Shown piece by piece: positions 1-9,687 of a DNA stretch of 64,000 bases. Source of the stretch: Craspedostauros australis. Lineage: Eukaryota > Bacillariophyta > Bacillariophyceae > Mastogloiales > Achnanthaceae. Position 1 is the stretch's first letter; each line of letters starts with the position of its first letter. A model generated the notes under the pieces. The model was not told the origin of the DNA. It made no database searches and saw only the letters and a list, made by a program, of their open reading frames with translations. The translations under genes were made by a program, and so were the position numbers. Where the stretch lies: the NCBI GenBank assembly GCA_026770025.1, contig JAMXDE010000089.1, positions 1 to 64,000 of the forward strand. The letters run 5' to 3'.

Positions 1-46
1 CTCTCCTTCTGTCTCTCTCCTTCTGTCTCTCTGTCTCTCTGTCTCT
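1..46. repeat. CT-rich simple repeat at the unit boundary
   Basis: Runs of CTCT with CTTCTGTCTCT variants. Equivalent tracts of different length occur at 11781-11813, 33198-33236, 44693-44717 and 56479-56510, each just before the GGAGCCTTTC sequence that opens the next unit. The length differs in each copy, so this is a simple-sequence tract rather than a gene. Confidence 0.8.
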
Positions 47-1187
47 GGAGCCTTTCACGTTGTTTGCTTCAAATTGATGTGGTGTTGATTGTGACTGATG
101 TCGAGTTGTTGGAGGCAGGCTCAAGGCCACAAGACCGTTCAGACCAATGGAAACACTCAATGACCATTTCGAACCACCTTTGTGTCACGATCAATGATCT
201 CTCGCATTCGTTGTGCTTCGACAGATGTCCAAACAGACAAGGATCTTCTTTGGTGGTTTTTGTTGGAGCCACGGAAGCAACAGTGCAGTCGAACGAGTCG
301 GAAACCGTATCCAAAAGACCGACAAAGAAAACAAACAACAAAAGGAAGTCGTCCAAAACAAAAACACAGACCCTCGGCCATAATCCATCATTAGAACCAC
401 TTCTTTATTCATCTTACATCGCTACGTTTCAAGGAAGGCAAAGAGCTCCAAATCAATCTTTCATATTCCATCCGCCGTATTCACAAGGGCGGACAGAGCT
501 CGACAGCAATCAGCGGGTGATAGTGAGGGAGAGATCTACTCTACTGTACTCTACTCTATTGCGCAGGCAATGGCACAGGCGCTCGCATGTCTCGTAGAGG
601 ATAGTAGAGTAGTCTTCTTTACCATCGCATTTGCCTCCATTTGCATGCGTTAGCCGTCGATGATGTCACCTTCTGTTGCTCCGGGCAATGCTCGCAGCGT
701 CAGTGCATCAAGGTGACGTCGAAGTCGAAGCTGAAGTGCACCGAATTCTTTCCCTTTAGTCTCGCTCTTATATCGGCATGCCAACGCATGATATCAATAC
801 TCGCCGCGACCTGTGGACAGCAGAGACCATCGCGTTGATGGTACTCGTGCCTTCCGCGCCACCGTTGATTGTGTGGCATAGGAGCGGCCTTCCACGTAAA
901 CCCTGCAATATCCTGAATGCACATCGTCTTGGTTCAGTCGCCACACCACACCATGCCACGCCGCGGCACCGGCGACTTCGTCAACGCCACAAGAAGATGG
1001 TCCGCAGAAGCAGCGGGATTGGAAGTGTACTTCCGCTCCGTTTCCTTTCGTGCTGCTCGATGCGGTCTCCTGGTACAAAGCTCGACACCGTAGCGGCGTT
1101 GCGGATGCGAGACCCGCTCCATCCATCCATTGCGGACGGACTACCCAGGTACGAATCGTCCGGGACCATCTTGGACGGCACATTGCC
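47..1187. other. Stretch of the unit with no convincing gene
   Basis: Conserved in units A, B, C and D (D from 60204). It contains several overlapping open frames on both strands, but small indels between copies break each of them. One example is an extra CATC at about 34265 in unit B, which shifts the frame opened by the ATG at 778. No frame is favoured by codon-position substitution on reading the copies together. It could hold the 3' UTR of the minus-strand gene at 1188-1700. Confidence 0.5.
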
Positions 1188-1700
1188 TTACTGCTTCCAA
1201 GGCAAATACAGCTCGCCCCTCGATGCAAGGCGGAAGAGTTCGTAGCTGTAGGATCCAACGAACCCAAGGATGGCAATGCCCGCAAAGATGGGAATGAAGA
1301 GATCGCGGTCAGTTTCGGATGAGCTCATCCCTTCCTCGCCGCCTGATGAGCGCTCCCTCTGCAGCCGCTGCAGCTCGTTGCGGAGCTTCGACGCATCGCT
1401 GGAAGCTGTCGGTAGCTTGTCATTCGTTGACGATGTCTTGGAGCTGCCCCAACCATCGTCTTCGTCGCTGCCACCATCCGCGTCTTTGATGTTGAATATC
1501 GCGGATCCAGCAGAGTGCCGCCCTTCTCTTCTCTGCTGCTGCGCAGTCAGGCCATGGAATGGTTTGGCGCATTGCTGGTGATGGCACAATGATCAGATTT
1601 GGAAGGCTCCCACTTCAACCATCACGATCGTGACGACGAGGAACAGCTGGCATGACATGATTGTGGTGACCAGAATGAGTGGCCTTGCAGTCAGATTCAT
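1188..1700 (-). pseudogene. LPWKQ membrane gene, copy A, broken by one TGA
   Basis: Copy of the gene that is intact at 34331-34843. Reading on the minus strand from the ATG at 1700, an N-terminal hydrophobic signal-like segment ends in VGAFQI. The frame is then stopped by TGA at 1593-1595, where unit B has CGA (Arg). After the stop the frame continues undamaged through an acidic Ser/Asp-rich linker and a short charged helix. It ends in a C-terminal membrane segment (FIPIFAGIAILGF) and the tail LPWKQ-TAA. The lesion is a C-to-T change at CpG on the coding strand and is shared with unit C. Downstream translation could restart only without the signal peptide, so I call it a pseudogene. The frame also extends upstream to 1955, but that part is His/Gln-rich and unlikely to be coding. 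Confidence 0.65.
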
Positions 1701-2073
1701 CAGTCCTTTCCGAGTCTCTCGCTGTCGTTGGTGATGTTGATGCTGTTGATGGTGACAATGATGATGACGATTGTGATTTGTGTCAAGCCAACGGGGGAAC
1801 TTCTGTCGCACACGATTTGCGTCATCGTGGATCCGAGACAACATCAGACCAAAATTGGATACATGTACCAAACACAAGGTAGCCAATTCAGATACCTTGA
1901 GTACCTCAAACTGAGTCGATACCATTTGACGAAACCGAACACGCGGAAACTTCATGTCTTTTTACACGCGTCTACGGTTTGGACAGACGGTCAGACGAAC
2001 CAATCCTGCATACAATCTTGGCAACGTGGCCACAAAATTCATGCAAGAGTTCGGTGATGGTGACGATGGCGAC

Positions 2074-2238
2074 TGACAACTTTCTCTGTACCTTCTTACC
2101 TCTTTACTAATCATATTAGTCACAAATACTGATCAGGGGTTTGTCTTCGGACAACTCACAAATAAAGAACAAGAGCTCCGACCAGGGCACGCAACAACGG
2201 GCCAATACGTCTACAGTAGTTACTTGTGCACTTTGACA
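2074..2238 (+). repeat. Copia-1A 5' LTR (165 bp)
   Basis: Begins TGACAAC and ends TTTGACA (canonical TG...CA ends). It contains the inverted repeat ACTAAT-CAT-ATTAGT (about 2106-2120) and an AATAAA hexamer at 2161-2166 that could serve as a poly(A) signal. It differs from the 3' LTR by five substitutions and one indel, which marks an old insertion. Confidence 0.93.
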
Positions 2239-2291
2239 GATTAAGAGTCGTGATCTACCATCAAGCTTATCACGTTACAATACCAACCACC

Positions 2292-3680
2292 ATGGCAAGA
2301 CCAATCAACAACCGTACCTGGACGACCGTCATCAAGGAGCTCATTGAGCTTGTTGAGCTCGAAGACGATGACATGGAGTTCATCCGCAAGAAGCTTGGCA
2401 GGATCGAACGCGCCATCCAGAGTCCGGAGAAGAACATCATCCAGGTGCTGTCTCTTTCGCCAACACTCACCTCAATCAACATTGAGAACATCCTCCGCAT
2501 CTTCGCCTTCGCCAAGGAGCGCCAGGTTGATCAAGCTACTGACTGGGACGCAATCGACAAGTTCATCAAGTCCTCTGGGTACACAGTGCCCTCCATCGAG
2601 ACTCCCGTCGCGCTCAAAGCCATCCAGCTCCAATTGGAGGCGGATATGAAGGCAGCAAGCCGCAAACTCACTGAGGCTGCAAGCTGTGAGGTCGTGGTAC
2701 ATTCGCCACGGCGCCAGCAGGAACTTAGTCGATCACCATCAACGCCAACCGGATGGAAATACGATAAGATCACCATGCCGGAGGCTGAGACATTCAGCAG
2801 TCTCAACATCGAGTGGTACCAATGGAAGACGGACTTCATGCGGCAGCTGGTCACCTCCAAATTCGCGGACTACATGCTGCAAGAGAAACCATCGCACTAC
2901 CGCGCATCAGTGGACGCTCAGTTCTACGCAGTGCTCCGCTCCAAAACCTGCAAGGGAGACGCGCAGTACATTGTCACAGCAGAGGAACCCAGCGGCCACG
3001 CCGCCTTCCAATCTCTCATTCGCATCTACGAGTCCGCCGAGAATCAGGCCGGCATCGTGGCAGAGGAGGAGGCAAGACTCTCCAAGCTCATATACTCTGG
3101 CGACAGTTCCTTTGGGACTTTCGTCAACGACTTCTCAATGTCCCTCCATGCAATCGAGGACAATGGCAAGCCAATGAACGATCAGGAGAAGATCGCAAGG
3201 TTTTTCCGCAGCATCCGCGACGAGCGATTTGCCAGCGTGATCACAAGCCTACAGCAGACCAAGGAGTCCTTCTCCTGGGTCCGCGAGACGCTCATGCGCC
3301 ATGACAAGATCCTCGCCAACGCCGACCTCGACAAGTCCCCAGGACGCAGCCGACGCATGCACCAGAAGGACAGTCGTCCCGACCGCAAGCGATCATTCGA
3401 CAAGACATCCGGTGACCGCAAGAAGTCCTCTCATTATCGTCTGCCGGATGTGGTATTCCAAAGCCTCCCTCCCGCAGCACAAGTGCTCGTGGTGGAGTCT
3501 TCACGCCACTTCCGCAGCACCGGCGAGCTCATGGGTGAGGCTGCGCTCAAACGCGCTAAGCCCACCGAGTACGCCAAAACCCAGGAGCAACAAGCTCAGC
3601 GCAAGTCCAACAAGCGCGCGAGATTCGGCAACAAGACCGATTGTGTCAAGAAGTACGGACCGTGTGACAACAGTACCTGA
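2292..3680 (+). CDS. gag: Copia-1A Gag, 462 aa, ends in a probably leaky UGA
   Basis: Structural protein of the virus-like particle. The start is the ATG at 2292 in a strong context (ACCACCATGG), conserved in all three copies. The first half is helical and charged. The middle (about residues 170-340) has the pattern of a copia-type Gag core: a conserved W-x2-W region followed by an E-x2-A-R-L-x-KL stretch and a DFSMSLHAIED block. The C-terminal third is Lys/Arg/Ser-rich with no zinc knuckle. The stop is TGA CAA at 3678-3680. The following pol frame is in the same phase and stays open from the codon after the stop, so Gag-Pol could form by readthrough. The same stop is present in copies B and C. 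Confidence 0.9.
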   Translation: MARPINNRTWTTVIKELIELVELEDDDMEFIRKKLGRIERAIQSPEKNIIQVLSLSPTLTSINIENILRIFAFAKERQVDQATDWDAIDKFIKSSGYTVPSIETPVALKAIQLQLEADMKAASRKLTEAASCEVVVHSPRRQQELSRSPSTPTGWKYDKITMPEAETFSSLNIEWYQWKTDFMRQLVTSKFADYMLQEKPSHYRASVDAQFYAVLRSKTCKGDAQYIVTAEEPSGHAAFQSLIRIYESAENQAGIVAEEEARLSKLIYSGDSSFGTFVNDFSMSLHAIEDNGKPMNDQEKIARFFRSIRDERFASVITSLQQTKESFSWVRETLMRHDKILANADLDKSPGRSRRMHQKDSRPDRKRSFDKTSGDRKKSSHYRLPDVVFQSLPPAAQVLVVESSRHFRSTGELMGEAALKRAKPTEYAKTQEQQAQRKSNKRARFGNKTDCVKKYGPCDNST

Positions 3681-6600
3681 CAACCACCGGCGGCCGTCAC
3701 ACGTCGTCAATCGGGAGTCAGCATTCGTATCAAGGATCGGGAGAATACCAAACTGGAGAGTGATACTGCGGAGAGTAAGCCGGCGGCCAGGGCCCCGGAT
3801 ACGCTACAAGTGTCGCGTCACAGCACAACCCACCCACATACAGAGCACACGATTCGACGGGCAAGAGTAACGAATAGTAGCCATGGCTATATCATTCTAG
3901 ACTCAGGGGCGGACGGCGACATTGTACACGAGTCTGGATGGGAAGTGACCCGACAGCATACGCAGAAGTTCCACGCTCGCGGCGCGACCGTGGATTCACC
4001 TGTCGAAGCGTTTGCAATGGTTGACGCAGTGACTGCATACGATTCGCCGCAAGGCGGAGTGATTCTCATCAAGGCGTTCTTCGTGGCTCTCGACAAGCAT
4101 CCACGGCAGATGGAGTCGCTATTCAACACACACCACATGCGAGCCTCCGGAGTACGCGTATACGACAGACTTCGACAACACGACGGGCAGCAACGGATAT
4201 CGTCTGGCGACATCAGCATCCCACTGGCGAACCATGACGGCAATACCCTACGCATCCCAATCCGCAGACCAACAGCTCACGAGCTCACCCAAGCCGCGCA
4301 CATCACGATTTGCGACAGGCACCGACGCCTCAGGCGATCCCACACACATGTCGACTTCGACAAAGTATTCCAACATCTCCCACCACAAGTGGTGGCGAAG
4401 ACCAAGGAAGCATCCACCCAGCTGGCCGACACACCCATCGAGGCCGAGTCAAGACTCATCCCAAGGCAGTATCGAGCACAGCAAGCAGGTGCGTTGCAAC
4501 CACACCGAATCAAGGGAAGGGTGGACACAGGTCCATTTTTCTCCACGGTCCCATCCATCCGACAATACCGATGCATCCAACTCTTCACACACAGCGAATC
4601 CAAGTTCATCTGGGCCAAGCCGCTCTGAAGGGAGGCGATGGCGCCAGGGGCGCTGACGGAATTCATTGTGCAGGTCGGGGCACCGGATCTACTCATCTCG
4701 GACAACTCGCAAGTCCAAGCCGGTAAGGCATGGAAGGCTGTAACCACAAGGTACATGATCAAGCACTCCTTCACCGCTCCAATGAACCAGAACCAGAACC
4801 GCGCAGAGCGAGCCATCGGGAACATCAAGCGACACGCGTATCAGATGCTCTGGGCCACGACTGCACCACTCACATTTTGGTGTCACGCAGTGCAGCACGC
4901 TATCGACGTATGGAACTACACGGCCAAAGAAAGCATTCAATGGCGCACCCCAATCGAGATGTTGCGAGGCAACACACCGGACATCTCCATGTTCCGATTC
5001 ACGTTCTTCCAGCCAATCTGGTATTTCGAGCCGATGACGAAGTTCCCACACCATCCATTCAAGCCTGGGCATTTCTTGGGGATTGCATGGGACCATGGGG
5101 ACCCTTTCACCTATTACATTTGGTCGCCAAAAGGCAAAGACGTAACCAAGGGCACGGCCCTGGTGCGCAACATCGTAAAACCACGAATCGCGGACGACGC
5201 AAGTGCACCGCGCATTACTGACGAGGAAGTGCAACGAATCGCACGCCTCGATCTGATACACTATCAAACCAATGGCGAATCGGGACAGCGGGCACGAACC
5301 AAGACTATGCTGGCGCAGCTTGCTCGACAGGTCCGAGAGGCCATCGACGCAATTGCCGTGCGGTCAGGGGCGGCAGCTCGCATTCCTGAAACAGGACCAC
5401 CGGAGGTCAGGGGCGTCGCGGTAAATGAAAACAGCACTCCCAATGAAGACCAATGGTTCGGTCAGCCAAATGTCGTCGCCGACGACAACGACGACCGCGA
5501 CAGCGGGCCCACGGGCGCAATATCCGACGACGACGGGGACGATGATCGCTCCACTGGCAACATCTCGGACGAATCCGATGACTACGAGCCGGTGAGGATC
5601 CCAGATCCACCCAAGCAGCGGATTCAGGGGCGTATCGACACTCTGGCTGAGCGCGAGCATGACGAAATGTTCCAGAATCAGATCACAAAAGACGAAACGA
5701 ACGATCCAGCCATCACATCTGTCGCAGGCCATTCATTCAGAGACGGACATCTTCATCTCAACGTGAAATGGGACAACAACGAGACACAATGGTTCAGATA
5801 CGACATCCTGAGGGCAGACCATCCTGAGATCGTAGCGAGATACATCATCGCGAACGAACCGAAACGGCATGACCAACACAATCGGCAATCGACAACAATG
5901 CTGAAATGGGCAAAGCACGCCGTGCGAGCGATCCGACGACGCATGCAACGCATCGAGCGCACGCACCAATTCACAATTGACGACGACGACAACATATCCA
6001 TACTGAGACGCATACGGCCAGGGAAGAAGAAACCAAAGAATTACTTCTTTGCCACCATGTTCCAGTACGGAGTGGAAGTGCCATGCAACATGAAGCACGC
6101 ACTCCAACTCGACGAAGCGAATGGAGATACACTTTGGCACGACGCAGCCAAGAAGGAGATCGATGCTCTCATCGAGCTCGACTGCTTCGAATTTCACCCA
6201 TCCACTCATCAACCTTCCTCGGACTACCAGAGCACAAAGCTACGGCTAATCTTCGCAGTCAAACAAGATCTGCGACGCAAGGGGCGTCTGGTCGCCGGAG
6301 GTCATCTCATCGAACTCGCTGACAACATCAGAGTATACTCGTCCACAGTGAAGTCCACCAGTGTTTGGATACTCGACGTCATCGCGGACGCCAACAAGCT
6401 GAAGCAGTTATGCGGCGATGTGGGCAATGCATTCGTCAACGCATACACCAACGAGAGAATCTACGCGAGAGCCGGAAAGGAATTCGACCACCGTGAGGGC
6501 CAATCAATCGTACTCAAGAAGGCGCTGTATGGACTCAGATCGAGTGCACAACGATTCCACGCTCACTTCGCGAACACACTCTCATCCATGGGGTTCTCCC

Positions 6601-7760
6601 CATCACGTCACGACCAAGATGTATGGATCAAGCTCAGAGACGACACTGGCTACGATTACATCTGCACGCATGTCGACGACTTCAAGATCGTGGCCAAGGA
6701 TCCCGATCAATACATGAAGTCCATCCAACAAGTCTACACGATCAAAGACATTGGACCACCCAAATACTATCTGGGCAACGACTACTCCAAGAATGCCAAG
6801 GGCAAATGGAGCGTCGGATGCAACAAGTACATCGCCAACGCGCTGGACAAAGTCGAGCGACAACATGGCAAGCTGCACGAACAGCAAGTACCGATGCGCA
6901 ACAAGGATCATCCGGAGACGGACGATACCGAACTACTAACACCTGATGAACACCAGCAGTTCCAGCAGCTTATCGGCATGCTGAACTGGGTCGTTCAACT
7001 TGGACGTTTTGACGTCGCCTTTGCAACTTCTTCACTTTCTCGCTTCACTGCATCACCACGAAAAGGACATCTTGTGCGAGCACTCAAGATCTGGGGCTAC
7101 CTCAAAGGAAAGTCCACACTCAGAACGCAAGTCGACTCCAGGCCCATGATACTCAACAACTTCAACTCGACGCCTTCCAACCCAGAATTGGTGGTGCAAA
7201 TGAAAGAAGAGTACCCTGAGGCAGCGGAGGACATCGACGACCGATCGCCCAAGCCGATTTACCCGGAACTGCCTATGTATGCATTCGTCGATGCGGACCA
7301 CGCACACGATCTCGTCACACGGCGATCCAACACTGGGATCATACTATTCCTTGGCAGGACCCCTGTGTACTTCACGAGCAAGAGGCAAACATCGGTTACC
7401 ACGTCAACGTACGGCGCGGAATTCAACGCTATGCGATCAGTGACGGAGGAAATCATTGCACTACGATACGTGCTCCGATCGCTGGGAGTACGCATCAAAT
7501 CACCCACGGTCACATTCTGTGACAACAATGCGGTAATCTCAAACACGACCATCGCAGACAGCCTGCTGCAAAAGAAGCATGTGGCCATCTCATTCCATCG
7601 AGTCCGTGAGGCCGTCGGCGCCGGGATACTGGTTCCAGTACACGTCCCATCGGTCCACAACTTCGCTGATATGCTCACCAAGGCATTGGCAAGGCCGCAA
7701 CTAACACTTCTTGTCACCACTCTCTTCTATCCGGGTCTACCTCAAGATCAAGGGGCGTGA
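3681..7760 (+). pseudogene. pol: Copia-1A pol: protease, integrase, RT, RNase H (internal TGA)
   Basis: Read in the gag frame. Protease is ILDSGADGDIV, with the catalytic Asp codon at 3900. Integrase D,D,E are at codons 4524, 4701 and 4806, in VDTGPF, ISDNSQ and QNRAERAIG. At about 5712-5865 a chromodomain-like module follows the integrase (GHSFRDG...LNVKWD...TQWFRYDILRADHPEIVARYI). RT has the catalytic pair in THVDDFKIV (6675-6680). RNase H has VDADHA, GAEFNA and FCDNNAV. The frame is interrupted by TGA at 4626-4628, where copy B has CGA (Arg); an ATG follows nine bases later at 4638. That change is a CpG transition. The final stop TGA (7758-7760) is formed by the first bases of the 3' LTR, after a GATCAAGGGGCG polypurine-like tract. 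RT and RNase H catalytic residues are intact. Confidence 0.88.
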
Positions 7761-7921
7761 CAACTTCTCTGTACCTTCTTACCTCTTTACTAATCATATT
7801 AGTCACAAATACTGGTCGGGGGTTTGTCTTTGGACAACTCACAATAAAAGAACAAGAGCTCCGACCAGGGCACGCAACAACGGGCCAATACGTCTACAGT
7901 AGTTACTTGTGCACTTTGACA
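7758..7921 (+). repeat. Copia-1A 3' LTR (164 bp)
   Basis: TGACAAC...TTTGACA. It lacks one T near the start compared with the 5' LTR and has CAATAAAAG instead of CAAATAAAG. The same sequence occurs in copy C at 52430-52593. The sequence after it (AGGAGCGCC) does not duplicate the 5' flank. Confidence 0.92.
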
Positions 7922-8505
7922 AGGAGCGCCGATGACTCGCTGGTCAAACCTGTTGGGAACACGATTGTTCAATCCACCGCCTTCATGCATACTCGTAGTA
8001 GTACAACGCATCGCGCATATCCCATGTGCGGTTCTCAGGCAACCATGTTGCCGATTGGACTCCTTGGGGGATACGCGTACATCGTGACGTGCGATGGTTG
8101 CAATTGAGATTGTGATCATCTTGGTGTTCTCCCCATCACATCATCGCTGTTGGCGTCATCATCACTTTCGTGGTTGTTTCGAGTTGACGATCAGAGATCT
8201 CATTTGAACGCCTTTCTGACGTGTCCTTCTCATGAAAGAAGCTAATGAAGTACTTCATTGACACACAGAATTCGTGGAATTGGGAACATCTCAGCACGCG
8301 CAAAAGTGGGAAGCGAGAATCGACAATTCCCATTTGTGGTGTTCTCGTGTTCGCAACAGCGATCTTGTGGGGGTGTGTTGTGTTCTGTTCCTTCTTCTCG
8401 TTGTTGTGTGCGCCAGTTCGTAGTCAGCAAAAGGAAGGATCCGCACTCTCCGGACAGCGCTAGTGCCCTCTCCCAAACCAGGGTGCGATCAAGAAGTGGA
8501 CAAAC
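7922..8505. other. Stretch between Copia-1A and the ankyrin gene
   Basis: Conserved in units B and C, with only the part after 8217 present in unit X. Open frames exist on both strands but none has a recognisable domain. It probably holds the 5' flank and promoter of the downstream ankyrin gene. An open frame in phase with the ankyrin repeats runs from about 8258, but it lacks an ATG before 8660 and encodes a low-complexity minisatellite product. Confidence 0.45.
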
Positions 8506-8587
8506 AGAGAAACGAGGAGAGAAACGAGGAGAGAAACGAGGAGAGAAACGAGGAGAGAAACGAGGAGAGAAACGAGGAGAGAAACGG
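8506..8587. repeat. GAGGAGAGAAAC minisatellite, six units
   Basis: Perfect 12-bp tandem repeat. The unit number differs between copies of the locus: none in B (around 41655), one in X (around 24937), six here, eight in C (53178-53283). The unit length is a multiple of three, so expansion does not change frame. Read through, it would encode KRGE repeats, but it lies upstream of the ATGs proposed for the ankyrin gene. Confidence 0.9.
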
Positions 8588-8659
8588 GAGAACATTGAAA
8601 CGAGGCAACCGCACACATCACTCTATCCCATACTCCAACACATCAACAACAGACATGTC

Positions 8660-9577
8660 ATGGGTTGCTCGAACTCCACACTTCCTCGACAGTCAATCCA
8701 ACCTCAACGTCCAACGTCCAACGTCTATCGTCCAGCAACCATCGACCATCCTCTCGAAATGCAGTATGTTACGCGCAGACAACTCATTGATGCTGCCGAG
8801 GCAGGTGACTTGTCGGTGTTGGAGGAATGGAAGAAGCAGAACAAGACACAGAATGAAGGATTTGATGTCAACACGGTTACAGACTGGGGTGGTTGGACTC
8901 CCCTTCATTACGCATGCGAAAAAGGCCACCTGGAGTGTGTCAAGTACCTCATCGAATCATGTGAGGCGAACATCAACTGCAAAACCATCTATGGTTTCAC
9001 TCCCCTTCATCGGGCATGCTACTACGGCAAGCTGGAGTGTGTGAAGTACCTCATCAAATCATGTGAGGCGAACATCAACTGCAAAGATGACGATGATTCC
9101 ACTCCCCTTCATACGGCATGCATGAACGGCCACCTGGAGTGTGTGAAGTACCTCATCGAATCATGTGAGGCGAACATCAACTGCAAAACCAACGATGGTA
9201 ACACTCTCCTTCATGTGGCATGCAGCAACGGTCACCTGGAGTGTGTAGAGTACCTCATCGAATCATGTGAGGCGAACATCAACTGCAAAACCAACGATGG
9301 TAACACTCCCCTTCATTGGGCATGCTACAGAGGCGAGCTGGAGTGTATGAAGTACCTCATCGAATCATGTGGGGCGAACATCAACTGCCAAAACAACGAT
9401 GGTTACACTCCCCTTCATAAGGCATGCCGCTACAGCTACCTGGAGTGTATGGAGTCCCTCATCAGAGGACTTTCGCCTTCAGCTCACCCACAACTGCAAC
9501 AACTGCAGCAGCGCTTACAACAAAACGAACAAGCAAATGAACAACCACAAGAACAGTTGGGACAGCAGTTGAAGTGA
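8660..9577 (+). CDS. Ankyrin-repeat protein, unit A, six repeats, truncated tail
   Basis: Six ankyrin repeats of 34 residues (TPLHxAC...GxLEC...YLI...ANINC) start near 8897 and recur every 102 bp. A Gln-rich tail follows. The scaffold is almost invariant, while the residues after TPLH and around xxG in each repeat vary; these are the ankyrin beta-hairpin and first-helix contact positions. The ATG at 8660 gives MGCSNS, which fits an N-myristoylation motif. Units X and B carry a one-base shift upstream and start with a different sequence, so the common start may instead be the ATG at 8759 (272 aa). A TGA at 9575 (CGA in B) removes the KRKRQENE nuclear-localisation-like tail kept in X and B. The BTB frame follows in another phase. 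Function is inferred only as a protein-binding scaffold. Confidence 0.75.
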   Translation: MGCSNSTLPRQSIQPQRPTSNVYRPATIDHPLEMQYVTRRQLIDAAEAGDLSVLEEWKKQNKTQNEGFDVNTVTDWGGWTPLHYACEKGHLECVKYLIESCEANINCKTIYGFTPLHRACYYGKLECVKYLIKSCEANINCKDDDDSTPLHTACMNGHLECVKYLIESCEANINCKTNDGNTLLHVACSNGHLECVEYLIESCEANINCKTNDGNTPLHWACYRGELECMKYLIESCGANINCQNNDGYTPLHKACRYSYLECMESLIRGLSPSAHPQLQQLQQRLQQNEQANEQPQEQLGQQLK

Positions 9578-9687
9578 AAGGAGCAAGAGAATGAACACAA
9601 ACACAGCAGCAACAAGAGGACCAACATCAACATTGGAGAAGATCGGCCATATCCTTCCAAACCGAGGACAGGACAGACACCATCTTC

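Larger units (their letters stand above)
2074..7921 (+). mobile_element. Copia-1 LTR retrotransposon, copy A
   Basis: Complete Ty1/copia-type element: 5' LTR 2074-2238, gag 2292-3680, pol 3681-7760, 3' LTR 7758-7921. Domain order is Gag, protease, integrase, RT, RNase H, which defines Ty1/copia. The pol frame ends on the first three bases of the 3' LTR. No target-site duplication is visible: the 5' flank reads ggcgac and the 3' flank aggagc. Two in-frame TGAs interrupt the 1822-codon reading frame. One lies at the gag end and is shared by all three copies. The other lies inside the integrase (4626-4628) and is shared with copy C but not B. Copy A is therefore probably not autonomous. Confidence 0.95.

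Noticed and set aside
778-1245. 155-codon plus-strand frame in the 5' part of the unit
   Set aside because: Broken by a 4-bp indel in unit B, with no ATG context or domain. It overlaps the antisense of the LPWKQ gene end.
2239-2265. tRNA primer-binding site after the Copia-1 5' LTR
   Set aside because: The bases GATTAAGAGTCGTGATC do not start with TGG and show no match to a tRNA end I can recognise. No self-complement with the LTR of useful length was found either.
3678-4628. Possible reassignment of TGA to a sense codon in this genome
   Set aside because: The 2414-codon Copia-2 frame and the Copia-3 pol frame contain no internal TGA, which would be very unlikely if TGA were a common sense codon. 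TGA also ends several frames.
8506-8587. Coding KRGE/NEER repeat protein across the minisatellite
   Set aside because: Open on more than one phase only because the unit is 12 bp. There is no ATG upstream in the ankyrin frame, and the array is absent in unit B.
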